A stretch of 64,000 nucleotides of DNA from Leisingera sp. ANG59 (GCF_013317235.1 NZ_WLCM01000006.1:87772-151771), one strand, 5' to 3'. Positions 17,482 through 26,267 are shown, counted from the stretch's first letter. Notes: generated by a model not told the origin, from the letters alone. A program made the numbers and translations.

Positions 17482-18293
17482 GCTTTGCGGTCCGCGGGCC
17501 AGTCGTGGCCTTCGCCTCGCCCGTCGCGGGCCCAGCGGTAAAGCGCATCATATAGTGTCATGCCCGCCTCAAGCTGCTGATGGTCGTCCTTGTACTGGCG
17601 CGATAGACCAACCGAGAGGGCCAATAGCCCTGCTGCCTCGGGGGCCAGATCATGCCGGTTGGTGTCGGCGCCTCTCACAACCCGGGCCAGGATGTCAAGC
17701 GCCGGGGTTCTGAGGCCGAACTCATCCAGCATTGTATCAAAGGTGCAAAACGCTCCGCGGTGCGACCAGAACATCCCCTCGACATCAAAGGGAGTGGCGC
17801 CGAAACGCTCTGCAACCCCAGCAACTTCGGATGGCGACACGAACAGGAAACGCGCCTGGGCGTCAACGAAGCGGCGGATCAGCCAGGGGCAGGCAATACG
17901 ATCGATTTTGGGGCGGTGGCGGGTCACCCACAGGGTGCTGCCGTCAACAGGCGCAGGCAGAGCGCCGGCCGGGATCCGCGGCGCGCCTTGCAGATCGCGC
18001 CAGCCGTACATGCCGCCTTGCAGATACTCCGCTTCGATCCCGTCACTGCGCAGCCAGGCAGCTGCGCCTTGCGACAGCTTCAGGCCCTTCTGGCAGATCA
18101 CAACGCAGCGCCGCCCGCCGAGGCGCGCCTTGAGGGTTTCGATTGCGGTATGCGGGTGCCGGTAGGAGCCGGGGATCAAATAGGGATCCGCGGCAAAGTC
18201 TTCATCGGTGCAGAGGTCCACAAGAACCGGCGCGTTCGGTGTGCCAATCAGGCGCAGCAGCTGGGCGGGGGTGATTTCATTCGGGGCAGCCAT
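17478..18293 (-). CDS. chrB: Rhodanese-ChrB fusion, chromate resistance protein
   Basis: A two-domain protein of about 271 residues. The first part (to about 110) is rhodanese-like: PVLVDLCTDEDFAADPYLIPGS and a loop CQKGLKLSQGAAAW with Cys at the active-site position. The second is the ChrB C-terminal domain, with LWVTRHRPKIDRIACPWLIRRFVDAQARFLFV and GMFWSHRGAFCTFDTML. ChrB proteins regulate or assist chromate efflux. ATG at 18293 is preferred because GAGGAG lies 8 bases before it; an ATG at 18299 is also possible. It is translationally coupled to chrA. Confidence 0.87.
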   Translation of the reverse strand: MAAPNEITPAQLLRLIGTPNAPVLVDLCTDEDFAADPYLIPGSYRHPHTAIETLKARLGGRRCVVICQKGLKLSQGAAAWLRSDGIEAEYLQGGMYGWRDLQGAPRIPAGALPAPVDGSTLWVTRHRPKIDRIACPWLIRRFVDAQARFLFVSPSEVAGVAERFGATPFDVEGMFWSHRGAFCTFDTMLDEFGLRTPALDILARVVRGADTNRHDLAPEAAGLLALSVGLSRQYKDDHQQLEAGMTLYDALYRWARDGRGEGHDWPADRKA

Positions 18294-18424
18294 GAGCATG
18301 TCTCCTCGCGAGCAAGGTTAACATGCGAACCTTGGGCTGTCGCCTCACGGGGCGTTCGCGTCTCTCCCCATAAGCCTTTACAAGCGCGTTTGCCCCCTTA
18401 TTGTCAAGTATGTGCAGGCGGAGG

Positions 18425-18886
18425 CTACCGCAGCCGTTCCCCGGTCATGCATATGGCCATTGCCTCAGGCGGGAGCTGGCCAAGCTGCTCGAACATCTTG
18501 AAATAATCCATGTTGGAATGCAGCTCGGCGATCTTGCCGTCCTCCACGCGTGCCATCACTTGCCCGGTAATCTGAAAGCTGTGTCCGTCTTTGGGATCGC
18601 TGGTATCAACCTGCAGCCGGACCGACACCCAGTCACGGGTTTCCATCGCATGGCTGAAAGTCACATAAATGGGGCCCAATAGGTTACGCAGGGCGGCGAC
18701 CACCTCGCTGTAGTCGCATTCCGGCTCGGCGAGGGCTGAGACCGCGCCCGAGATCACTGTTTTTGCAGTCATCACCTCGTCGACGGCATCAAGGTTGCCA
18801 TTGCACCAGACCTCCTGAAACCAGAAATGCAGAAGACTTGTCAGCGGCAGGTCTGTGCGGCCATCCGGGTCGAACGGTGCCGACAT
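18425..18886 (-). CDS. NTF2-like / ester-cyclase-type protein
   Basis: A 153-residue protein with the cone fold pattern of the SnoaL/NTF2-like group: helix FWFQEVWCNGNLDAVDEVMTA followed by strands ending DWVSVRLQVDTS, FQITGQVMARVEDGKIAELHS and MDYFKMFEQLG. Members are small-molecule isomerases/cyclases or ligand-binding domains; no substrate can be assigned. ATG 18886 (MSAPFDPDG) is taken as start; the frame is open upstream but the extra residues are Pro/Ser-rich and unlike the family. Confidence 0.75.
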   Translation of the reverse strand: MSAPFDPDGRTDLPLTSLLHFWFQEVWCNGNLDAVDEVMTAKTVISGAVSALAEPECDYSEVVAALRNLLGPIYVTFSHAMETRDWVSVRLQVDTSDPKDGHSFQITGQVMARVEDGKIAELHSNMDYFKMFEQLGQLPPEAMAICMTGERLR

Positions 18887-19074
18887 GTTCGGGTATCCCT
18901 CTGCAGAAGGCTGAGCCGGGCTGTCCGCCGGGGATGCCCGGCGCGGCGAAACGTGGAGTGTGCTGGCGGTTTTGGTCTTGTTCACCCTCAGGGAGCCGGT
19001 GTCTGGCCAAAATCGCGGCTGCATCCGGTTGCGTCAAACAATCATAATATCCGGGGAAAGGTAAAGTGCAGGTT

Positions 19075-19375
19075 TCTGTTGCCAGGTACCTGCGAACCCC
19101 GCCTTACGCGGCTAGGCGCAAGGGCTTAGATTTCGATTCCTCGAACTGCTTACGCAGCCAGAGCAACCGGAGCACGATTGTCGTTTGCAATTGTACTGTT
19201 TGGGCCGGTACGGTGGCACCCCGCCGAGACAAAGCAAACCCCTTTAGACGTCCGTCGATCCTGTTTCGGCCCCATGATCCCCAAACGAAGGATGTTGGTG
19301 GAGCCGCCGGGTACCGCCCCCGGGTCCGATCCGCTTATTACGAGCGCGTTTATGTCCATAGTTCCTCATGGGAAC
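19075..19375 (-). ncRNA. ssrA: Circularly permuted two-piece tmRNA
   Basis: The precursor reads on the minus strand with the acceptor piece first. Its 3' end CGGCTCC-A-CCA lies at 19306-19296. A 22-nt spacer follows, then the coding piece starting GGGGCCGAAACAGGATCGACGG at 19273. GGGGCCG pairs with CGGCTCC to form the acceptor stem (one G-U). CCGGG/CCCGG (19323-19319 and 19311-19307) gives a T-arm-like stem. The tag frame encodes ANDNRAPVALAA and stops at 19150-19152 (codons 19153-19188). Permutation is the known alphaproteobacterial arrangement. The outer ends are approximate: 5' by the promoter, 3' by the end of structured sequence. tmRNA with SmpB rescues stalled ribosomes. Confidence 0.93.
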
Positions 19376-19381
19376 AGAAGT

Positions 19382-19409
19382 CATATAGTCGGCTTATGGG
19401 CGGTTGCAA
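19382..19409 (-). promoter_or_regulatory. Promoter of ssrA
   Basis: On the minus strand TTGCAA (19409-19404) is followed after 16 bases by TATATG (19387-19382). A start near 19375 would begin the acceptor piece of the permuted tmRNA. Confidence 0.6.
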
Positions 19410-19417
19410 AGGGGGAA

Positions 19418-19440
19418 CCGGAATCCTGCGAAGATTCCGG
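19418..19440. repeat. REP-like inverted repeat upstream of ssrA
   Basis: CCGGAATC (19418-19425) and GATTCCGG (19433-19440) around a 7-base loop. The 23-base element matches the hairpin at 8830-8852 at most positions. The surrounding 19411-19620 carries no convincing gene, only further GC-rich short repeats (for example GCGGGACCCGC). Confidence 0.55.
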
Positions 19441-19623
19441 CCAGTTTTCCGGCGCGGCAAACCGGCTATTGCGGGACCCGCTGCGGCCCGAAACTCCTCA
19501 CAGGAATCTTGGCCGTTCCGCACCGCCTTGCAGGCAAAGATATCGCGCAGCCAATTATCGGGGGAGAGGGCGGAGCCGGAATTGACCATGCTTGGGGACA
19601 CCCGGTTCATGGATTAGCAGTTC

Positions 19624-20352
19624 CTACTTTGCCGCCCGGGCAGCAAAGACATCGGCCGCCAGCTTGCGGGTCTCGTTCTCCAGATCCTTCAGCCCTGCAG
19701 CGGCTGCATTGCCGTCGCCAGTCTCGATGGCATCGGCGATACGGCTGTGCAGCCCAGTAATCACGGCGCGGTCCCGTGCCGTAAATGTGACCATATTCAT
19801 CAACGGCTGCATCGCCTCCACTGCGCCTGCCAACTGGTAGGACAGCACCGGATTGCGGGCCCCGTCCACTAGCGCCCGGTGAAAAGCCACATCCGAGGCG
19901 CAGAAGGCCACGTCCGTCAGCCCTGGCTGGCCTTGGCGGAAAATCTCCGCCCGCATGGTGGCAAGGTGGTCAGCGCTGCGGCGCTCTGCCGACAGCGGCG
20001 CGCAGGCGCGCTCCAGTGCATAACGCGCTTCGCAGGCGGTATCAAAGCTCACTTCATTCATGCTCAGCAGCAGGGTCGAGGTGGTGACCTGCTGCGCATA
20101 GGCATCCTCAAAGCTCAAGCGGTTCACAAAGGCCCCGCCGGAGGCGCCGCGCTGGGTGCGGATCAGCGATTGCGCCGCCAGCCGCTTCAGTGCCTCGCGA
20201 ACCGTCGGGCGGGACACCTGGAAATGGTCCGACAACTCCGCCTCCGACGGCAGCCGCTCATCCACGATCAATTCGCCCGAGATGATGGCATCTTTAATGG
20301 CCTGGGCTATCTGAACCGACAAATCGGCGGAGCTTTTGGGGTCAATTTTCAT
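19624..20352 (-). CDS. GntR-family (FadR subfamily) regulator of the DMSP genes
   Basis: A 242-residue regulator. The N-terminal winged helix-turn-helix contains IISGELIVDERLPSEAELSDHFQVSRPTVREALKRLAAQSLIRTQRGASGG. The C-terminal all-helical FadR/FCD ligand domain (about 85-235) has the metal-ligand-like Asp/His pattern in ASDVAFHRALVDGARN and LHSRIADAI. It is divergent from dmdA-acuI, a placement known in Roseobacter genomes. Regulation by DMSP, acrylate or acryloyl-CoA is inferred from context, not shown here. Confidence 0.9.
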   Translation of the reverse strand: MKIDPKSSADLSVQIAQAIKDAIISGELIVDERLPSEAELSDHFQVSRPTVREALKRLAAQSLIRTQRGASGGAFVNRLSFEDAYAQQVTTSTLLLSMNEVSFDTACEARYALERACAPLSAERRSADHLATMRAEIFRQGQPGLTDVAFCASDVAFHRALVDGARNPVLSYQLAGAVEAMQPLMNMVTFTARDRAVITGLHSRIADAIETGDGNAAAAGLKDLENETRKLAADVFAARAAK

Positions 20353-20405
20353 GCCTTTGGTCCTGATAATGTGCTGCGCCGGGGCGGTGGCGGCAAGAAA
20401 TCATT

Positions 20406-20433
20406 TGTCTGACATTTAAAAGTCTGACATTTA
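20406..20433. promoter_or_regulatory. Candidate operators for the FadR-type regulator
   Basis: The 12-mer GTCTGACATTTA occurs twice (20407-20418 and 20422-20433), 15 bases apart. Each holds the TGTC-T-GACA type of short dyad (perfect at 20406-20414, one mismatch in the second) typical of FadR-subfamily operators. They lie 54 bases upstream of the regulator start and about 120 before dmdA, suitable for control in both directions. Confidence 0.5.
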
Positions 20434-20551
20434 GAGCCTAAGGCTTGAGTCGGGGGAGGGCAATGCTTGGAACCTCTGTACGCGGGCTTTTGCGGCATCA
20501 GTTTTGCCGCGTGCAGCCACTTTTCGGAAACGCTCAAACGGAGACTTGAGC

Positions 20552-21646
20552 ATGGCAAGCATATTTCCTTCCCGCCGCATCCGGCGCACCCCCTTTTCCC
20601 CCGGCGTAGAGGCCGCGGGCGTAAGGGGTTACACGGTTTATAACCACATGCTGCTGGCCACGGTGTTCGACAGCCTGGAGTACGATTGCGCCCACCTGAA
20701 AGAGCACGTGCAGGTCTGGGATGTGGCCTGCGAGCGCCAAGTGAGTATCAAGGGGCCGGACGCGCTGCGGCTGATGAAACTGATCAGCCCGCGCGACATG
20801 GACAAGATGGCGGATGACCAGTGCTACTACGTGCCGACTGTAGATCAGAACGGGGGGATGCTGAACGACCCTGTGGCCGTGAAACTGGCAGCGGACCACT
20901 ACTGGCTGTCGCTTGCCGACGGCGACCTGCTGCAGTTCGCGTTGGGCATTGCCATCGCCAAAGGGTTCGACGTGGAGATAGTGGAGCCCGACGTGTCGCC
21001 GCTGGCAGTGCAAGGTCCCAAGGCGGACGATCTGATGGCCCGAGTCTTTGGCGACGCGGTGCGCGATATCCGCTTCTTCCGCTACAAGCGTCTGGCCTTC
21101 CGGGGAGTGGAACTGGTGGTGGCGCGCTCCGGGTGGTCCAAACAGGGCGGCTTCGAGGTCTATGTCGAAGGCGGCGAACTGGGGATGCCGCTGTGGGACG
21201 CGCTGTTTGCGGCCGGCGCAGACCTGAATGTGCGAGCAGGCTGCCCGAACGCGATCGAGCGGATCGAAAGCGGGCTCTTGAGCTACGGCAATGACATGAC
21301 CCGCGAAAACACGCCCTATGAATGCGGTCTTGGCAAATTCTGCAATTCACCCGAGGACTACATCGGCAAGGCAGCCCTAGCAGAGCAGGCCGCAAACGGC
21401 CCCGCCCGACAGATCCGCCCGCTGCTGATCGGTGGAGAGATCCCGCCCTGCCTGGACGCCTGGCCGCTGTATGCCGATGGCCGACGGGTCGGGGCGATTG
21501 GGTCGGCAATCTTTTCGCCTGAATTCGGAGTGAACGCGGCGATCGGTATGGTCGGCCGGTCTCATTGGGCACCGGGCACCGCGCTGGAAGTCGAGACCCC
21601 GGCAGGGATGCGGCCTGCTACAGTTCAGGATAAATTCTGGCGCTGA
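20552..21646 (+). CDS. dmdA: Dimethylsulfoniopropionate demethylase
   Basis: A 364-residue tetrahydrofolate-dependent demethylase of the GcvT fold that converts DMSP to methylmercaptopropionate. The start (RRIRRTPFSPGVEAAGVRGYTVYNHMLL) and the segments HLKEHVQVWDVACERQV, GGMLNDPVAVKLA, VSPLAVQGPKADDLM and GGLLSYGNDMTREN-like (here SGLLSYGNDMTREN) agree with the DmdA sequence as I recall it from Ruegeria pomeroyi. The following gene is acuI, the established dmdA neighbour. The ATG at 20552 follows GGAGAC; an earlier in-frame start at 20504 lacks family resemblance. A non-DMSP GcvT paralogue is the alternative. Confidence 0.87.
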   Translation: MASIFPSRRIRRTPFSPGVEAAGVRGYTVYNHMLLATVFDSLEYDCAHLKEHVQVWDVACERQVSIKGPDALRLMKLISPRDMDKMADDQCYYVPTVDQNGGMLNDPVAVKLAADHYWLSLADGDLLQFALGIAIAKGFDVEIVEPDVSPLAVQGPKADDLMARVFGDAVRDIRFFRYKRLAFRGVELVVARSGWSKQGGFEVYVEGGELGMPLWDALFAAGADLNVRAGCPNAIERIESGLLSYGNDMTRENTPYECGLGKFCNSPEDYIGKAALAEQAANGPARQIRPLLIGGEIPPCLDAWPLYADGRRVGAIGSAIFSPEFGVNAAIGMVGRSHWAPGTALEVETPAGMRPATVQDKFWR

Positions 21647-21747
21647 TGTGAAACACCCGAGGGGGGCTGCCCCGCTGCGGCTTCCTCGGGATATTGGCGG
21701 CCAGATGAACAAGGGATCTGGTTTGCGGTACAGGAAAGGATGGCAAG

Positions 21748-22740
21748 ATGTTCAATGCACTGGTGGTGAACAAGGACGAAGACAGCGGCAAGACCTCTGC
21801 CGCGGTGGAGCAGATCAGCCTGGATCAGTTGCCAGCGGGCGAGGTGACCGTGGCGGTGGAGTACTCCACCGTGAATTACAAGGATGGGCTGTGCATAGGC
21901 CCGGGTGGCGGATTGGTGCGGAAATACCCGCACGTGCCGGGGATCGACTTTGCCGGCACCGTCGAGGCGTCATCTGATGACCGCTACAAGCGTGGCGACA
22001 GGGTGGTGCTGACCGGCTGGCGCGTGGGCGAGGCCCACTGGGGCGGCTACAGCCAGAAGGCCAACGTGCGCGCCGATTGGCTGGTGCCATTGCCTCAGGG
22101 GCTGGACAGCCGTCAGGCGATGGCCGTGGGCACAGCAGGCTTCACCGCTATGCTGGCTGTCATGGCGCTGGAGGATCATGGGCTGGAACCCGGCCATGGT
22201 CCGGTCCTGGTTACCGGGGCAGCCGGCGGTGTCGGTTCTGTTGCCACCGCGATTCTGGCAAACCTGGGATATGAAGTCGCAGGTGTGACCGGCCGCCCCG
22301 AAACCGCGGACTACCTGAATTCTCTGGGTGCGACCCAGATCGTCGCCCGTGAGGAGATCAACGAGACCACCAAGCGCCCGCTGGAAAGCGAAACCTGGGC
22401 GGGCTGCGTAGATGCTGTCGGTGGTGCCATGCTGGCCCGGGTACTGGGGCAGATGAAATACGGCGCCTCGGTTGCAGCAGTCGGGCTGGCTGGCGGCGCG
22501 GCGCTGCCAGCCACCGTGGTTCCCTTTCTGCTGCGCGGCGTAAACCTTTTGGGAATCGACTCGGTCATGCAGCCCTATGAAAACCGCGTCCGGGCCTGGC
22601 AGCGGGTCGCCAGTGACCTGCCGATGGACAAGCTGGAAGCGATGATCCAGCCTGCCGCCCTCAGTGATTTGCCGCAGCTCGGCGCGGATATCCTCAAGGG
22701 CCAGGTTAAGGGCCGGGTGGTAGTGGATGTCAATTCGTAA
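21748..22740 (+). CDS. acuI: Acrylyl-CoA reductase (NADPH)
   Basis: A 330-residue zinc-free medium-chain reductase of the YhdH/AcuI type that reduces acryloyl-CoA to propionyl-CoA, detoxifying the product of DMSP cleavage. Features: VEYSTVNYKDGLCIG near residues 32-46, PHVPGIDFAGTV, the nucleotide loop VTGAAGGVGSVA near 155-166, and LLRGVNLLGIDSV. It lies 101 bases downstream of dmdA on the same strand and ends at a terminator. Confidence 0.92.
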   Translation: MFNALVVNKDEDSGKTSAAVEQISLDQLPAGEVTVAVEYSTVNYKDGLCIGPGGGLVRKYPHVPGIDFAGTVEASSDDRYKRGDRVVLTGWRVGEAHWGGYSQKANVRADWLVPLPQGLDSRQAMAVGTAGFTAMLAVMALEDHGLEPGHGPVLVTGAAGGVGSVATAILANLGYEVAGVTGRPETADYLNSLGATQIVAREEINETTKRPLESETWAGCVDAVGGAMLARVLGQMKYGASVAAVGLAGGAALPATVVPFLLRGVNLLGIDSVMQPYENRVRAWQRVASDLPMDKLEAMIQPAALSDLPQLGADILKGQVKGRVVVDVNS

Positions 22741-22769
22741 GCCATTGAAATAGAAATAATTTGCGGGAG

Positions 22770-22793
22770 CGCGCGGCGGTGTCCGCGCGTTTT
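22770..22793 (+). terminator. Terminator of dmdA-acuI
   Basis: CGCGCGG (22770-22776) and CCGCGCG (22783-22789) with a 6-base loop, followed by TTTTCCTTTT. Confidence 0.8.
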
Positions 22794-22920
22794 CCTTTTA
22801 AATCGCGGCCATTGGGACAGGAACCTCGCCGCGCATGGCAGCTGCGCCTGATGTGCTGGGCCATCTTCCGCGGCCTGCGGACAGAGGCGCGCTGAGGAAA
22901 ATTCCGCAAACGGAGAAACA

Positions 22921-22940
22921 CCCCGGCTGTGCAACCGGGG
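22921..22940 (-). terminator. Terminator of the VOC gene
   Basis: CCCCGG/CCGGGG around an 8-base loop, flanked by GAAACA on one side and GTTTTGC on the other. It lies 13 bases beyond the minus-strand stop and can work in both directions. Confidence 0.6.
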
Positions 22941-22952
22941 CGTTTTGCTTTG

Positions 22953-23333
22953 TCAGCTGTTGTATTTGAAGAAACCAAGCGAGTTGCCATCCGGATCGGT
23001 GGCATAGAAGAACCGTCCAGGCGGGACCGCGATGGTCTCTGAGACTACCTTGCCGCCAGCATCGGTTACGCGCTCCATCACGTCCTCCAACTCACCCTCG
23101 GCGGTCAGATGCAGGGTCGGGCCGCGGCCGTCGCCAGCGGGCTTGCCGGGATAGAGATGCAGGGCAATACCAGTCGTCTCATTGGCGGGCTTGAACATCG
23201 CAATAGCGTTCGGGCCGCTGTCGTCGATGCTCAGATCGGCACCGGTTACCTTGCTGTAAAAGGTGACTGCCGCGTCCAGGTCGCTTACAGGAAGCTCGCC
23301 CCAGACCAGGAAATCCTTTGGTGTGAAAGCCAT
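22953..23333 (-). CDS. VOC (glyoxalase/bleomycin-resistance) family protein
   Basis: A 126-residue single-domain protein with two beta-alpha-beta-beta-beta modules. It starts FLVWGELPVSDLDAAVTFYSKV and ends with VSETIAVPPGRFFYATDPDGNSLGFFKYNS, both typical of the VOC superfamily. Small VOC proteins act as dioxygenases, lyases or drug-binding proteins; none of these can be chosen here. Confidence 0.88.
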   Translation of the reverse strand: MAFTPKDFLVWGELPVSDLDAAVTFYSKVTGADLSIDDSGPNAIAMFKPANETTGIALHLYPGKPAGDGRGPTLHLTAEGELEDVMERVTDAGGKVVSETIAVPPGRFFYATDPDGNSLGFFKYNS

Positions 23334-23594
23334 GTCTTGTTCTCCTTGATGTGATGGGGGCAGACTGCCATGCGCTCCTGACAGTTTCCGGCATCAGCTG
23401 TGCCGCTTGACCGCACCGCCTCTGGTACGATACCACCTTGGCGTCCTGCTTGGCCTGTTCCGCCTTGCAGGGCTGCCTGCGATCCCTCAATCCTTGTGCG
23501 GGAGCGCGGCTCGGCTGGAAGACCTGCCATGTTCGGGGTGACCCCTGGCATGTGCCGGTCGCCCCCTGAACCGCAGCGATTGAGGAGACACGCG

Positions 23595-24818
23595 ATGAGC
23601 GTTTTGGATATTGATTTCGTCCGGGCACAGTTCCCTGCCTTTGCAGAACCCAGCCTGAAGGGGCAGGCGTTCTTTGAAAACGCGGGCGGGTCCTACACCT
23701 GCCGTCATGTAATAGACCGGCTGACCCGGTTTTACATCCAGCGCAAGGTGCAGCCCTATGCGCCATACGAGGCCTCCCGTCTGGGCGGAGAGGAAATGGA
23801 CGAGGCCCGCACACGCCTGGCCGCGCTGATGGGCGTCGCCACGGAAGAGCTGAGCTTTGGCCCCTCGACCACCCAAAACACCTATGTTCTGGCGCAGGCG
23901 TTCCGCAAAATTATGAAGCCGGGGGAGGCGGTCATCGTCACCAACCAGGACCACGAGGCCAATACCGGCCCTTGGCGTCGGCTGGCAGAAGAAGGGATCG
24001 AGATCCGCGAATGGCAGCTGGACCCGCAGACCGGCCATCTGGATACGGCTCAGCTGGAGAACCTGCTGGATGGAAACGTCCGCCTGGTCTGCTTCCCGCA
24101 TTGCTCCAACGTGGTGGGGGAAATCAACCCGGTGGCCGAGATCACCGCGCTGGCTCATGCCGAGGGTGCCTTTGTCTGCGTCGACGGCGTCTCCTACGTG
24201 CCGCACGGCCTGCCGAATGTGGATGAACTGGGCGCCGACATCTACCTTTTCTCCTCCTACAAGACCTACGGGCCGCATCAGGGCGTCATGGTGATCCGCC
24301 GGGCGCTGGGCGGACTGCTGCCGAATCAGGCGCACTACTTCAACGCAGGCGACCTCTACAAACGCTTTACTCCGGCCGGCCCCGACCACGCCCAGGTGGC
24401 CGCCTCCGCTGGCATGGCGGATTATTTCGAAGCGCTGGCGACTCATCACGGCCACAGCGGCAGCGCCTCTGAAACCGGCGCCTTTGTCCACGACCTGATG
24501 CGCGCGCATGAGATCAAGCTGCTGCAGCCGCTGCTGGACGCAGTGAAGGACCGCAACGATGTGCGCCTGCTGGGTCCGTCCACCGCCGAAAACCGTGCGC
24601 CCACCGTGGCCCTGGCCCTCAGCCGCACGGCTGAGCCGGTTGCGGCGCAGCTGGCAGAACATGGCATCATGGCAGGCGGCGGCGATTTCTATGCCGTGCG
24701 CGCACTGGAGGCGATGGGCATTGATCCAGCCGAAGGCGTGCTGCGTATCAGCTTCACCCACTACACGTCCGAAGACGAGGTCGCGAAGCTGATCGAGGCG
24801 CTGGACAGGGTGCTGTAA
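23595..24818 (+). CDS. Class V aminotransferase, cysteine-desulfurase-like
   Basis: A 407-residue PLP enzyme of fold type I. FENAGGSYTCRHVIDRL at the start, SFGPSTTQNTYVLAQAF, TNQDHEANTGPWRRL, VDGVSYVPHGLP and the PLP lysine in SSYKTYGPHQGVM (near residue 225) match the SufS/CsdA-like aminotransferase V group. A catalytic Cys loop near the C-terminus is not obvious, so desulfurase activity is uncertain. The ATG at 23595 follows GAGGAG. The 260 bases before it (23334-23594) hold no convincing gene. Photolyase follows after 24 bases. Confidence 0.87.
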   Translation: MSVLDIDFVRAQFPAFAEPSLKGQAFFENAGGSYTCRHVIDRLTRFYIQRKVQPYAPYEASRLGGEEMDEARTRLAALMGVATEELSFGPSTTQNTYVLAQAFRKIMKPGEAVIVTNQDHEANTGPWRRLAEEGIEIREWQLDPQTGHLDTAQLENLLDGNVRLVCFPHCSNVVGEINPVAEITALAHAEGAFVCVDGVSYVPHGLPNVDELGADIYLFSSYKTYGPHQGVMVIRRALGGLLPNQAHYFNAGDLYKRFTPAGPDHAQVAASAGMADYFEALATHHGHSGSASETGAFVHDLMRAHEIKLLQPLLDAVKDRNDVRLLGPSTAENRAPTVALALSRTAEPVAAQLAEHGIMAGGGDFYAVRALEAMGIDPAEGVLRISFTHYTSEDEVAKLIEALDRVL

Positions 24819-24842
24819 CGCGAACAGGACAAGGAGCACGAC

Positions 24843-26267
24843 ATGAACAGCCGTCCCCCGGTGATCTGGTGGATCAGGCGGGATCTCCGCCTGTGTGACA
24901 ACCCGGCCCTGACGGCTGCCGTCAGTAGCGGCGCTCCGGTCCTGCCTGTTTACATCCTGGACGATCAGGACGAGGCGCTGGGCGCCGCACCCAAATTCCG
25001 CCTCGGCCTAGGGCTGGAGCATTTCGGCCAGCAACTGGCCAAGGCGGGCTCCCGCCTGATCCTGCGCCGCGGCAAGTCTCTGGAGGTACTGGGGGAGCTT
25101 ATCGGGGAAACGGGGGCAGGGGCCGTGCATTGGTCCCACCTCTACGACCAGCAGGCGATTGCCCGTGATACGGACGTCAAGACGCAGCTCAAGGAGCAGG
25201 GTGTCTCTGCCAAATCCCACGGCGGGCGGCTGCTGTTCGAACCCTGGACGGTCGAAACCAAGACCGGCGGCATGTACAAGGTATTCACGCCGTTCTGGAA
25301 ATCCGTGCGGGTACGCGATGTGGACAGCCTGCGGCCCGCCCCCTCGGAAATTCCTGCGCCGGACACATGGCCTGCAAGCGAGAAAATAAGTGATTGGAAG
25401 ATGGGCGCTGCAATGCGCCGGGGCGCGGATGTTGTGGCTCGCTATTGCCGTGTGGGCGAGGCGGCGGCGCAGGACCGGCTGGATGAGTTTCTGGAAGACA
25501 AGGTGTCCGCCTACAAGGAATGCCGCGACTTTCCGGGCGAGGACGCAACCTCCGGCCTCTCGGAAAACCTCGCCTGGGGCGAAATCAGCCCGCACCGCCT
25601 GTGGCACCAGGGCCGCGCAGCAATGGAACAGACCAGCCAGGGTGCCGAGACCTTCCTGAAGGAGGTGGTCTGGCGCGAGTTTGCCTATCACCTGATGTAC
25701 TATTCCCCCCATATCCTGACCGAAAGCTGGCGCGAGGAATGGCAGGATTTCCCCTGGTCGCAGGAGGTTACGCCGCAGGTGCAGGCCTGGCAGCGCGGCC
25801 AGACCGGTTACGGCTTTGTCGATGCCGCGATGCGGGAGCTTTATGCGACCGGCAAGATGCACAACCGGGCTCGGATGATCGTGGCAAGCTTCCTGACCAA
25901 GCATCTGATGGCGCACTGGAAAATTGGAATGAACTGGTTCGCGGACACGCTGGTGGACTGGGATCCGGCCTCCAACGCCATGGGCTGGCAGTGGGTGGCG
26001 GGATCCGGCCCCGATGCGTCGCCGTTCTTCCGGGTATTCAACCCCTCGGGCCAGCTGGACAAATTCGATCCCTCGGGTGACTACACAGGCCGCTGGATTG
26101 CCGAAGAGAAGGATAGCCCGCCGCAAACCGCACTGGACTTTTTCGATGCGGCCCCGCGGTCGTGGAACCTCGCTCCGGACAGGCCGCGGGTAGAGCCCAT
26201 CATCAGTTTGCAGGCAGGCCGGGACCGCGCGCTCACGGCGTATCACGACAGCCGTGAAAACCGCTAA
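24843..26267 (+). CDS. phrB: Deoxyribodipyrimidine photolyase
   Basis: A 474-residue light-driven CPD repair enzyme. The N-terminal antenna domain begins PPVIWWIRRDLRLCDNPAL. The FAD domain shows EVVWREFAYHLMYYSPH, GYGFVDAAMRELYATGKMHNRARMIVASFLTKHL and WDPASNAMGWQWVAGSGPDASPFFRVFNP, the class I photolyase/cryptochrome signatures. It lies 24 bases downstream of the aminotransferase gene, so they may be co-transcribed. A cryptochrome-like role cannot be excluded from sequence alone. Confidence 0.94.
   Translation: MNSRPPVIWWIRRDLRLCDNPALTAAVSSGAPVLPVYILDDQDEALGAAPKFRLGLGLEHFGQQLAKAGSRLILRRGKSLEVLGELIGETGAGAVHWSHLYDQQAIARDTDVKTQLKEQGVSAKSHGGRLLFEPWTVETKTGGMYKVFTPFWKSVRVRDVDSLRPAPSEIPAPDTWPASEKISDWKMGAAMRRGADVVARYCRVGEAAAQDRLDEFLEDKVSAYKECRDFPGEDATSGLSENLAWGEISPHRLWHQGRAAMEQTSQGAETFLKEVVWREFAYHLMYYSPHILTESWREEWQDFPWSQEVTPQVQAWQRGQTGYGFVDAAMRELYATGKMHNRARMIVASFLTKHLMAHWKIGMNWFADTLVDWDPASNAMGWQWVAGSGPDASPFFRVFNPSGQLDKFDPSGDYTGRWIAEEKDSPPQTALDFFDAAPRSWNLAPDRPRVEPIISLQAGRDRALTAYHDSRENR

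Noticed and set aside
19150-19359. 69-codon minus-strand frame ending in ANDNRAPVALAA
   Set aside because: Not a protein gene: its end is the tmRNA tag and the rest crosses the acceptor piece and linker.
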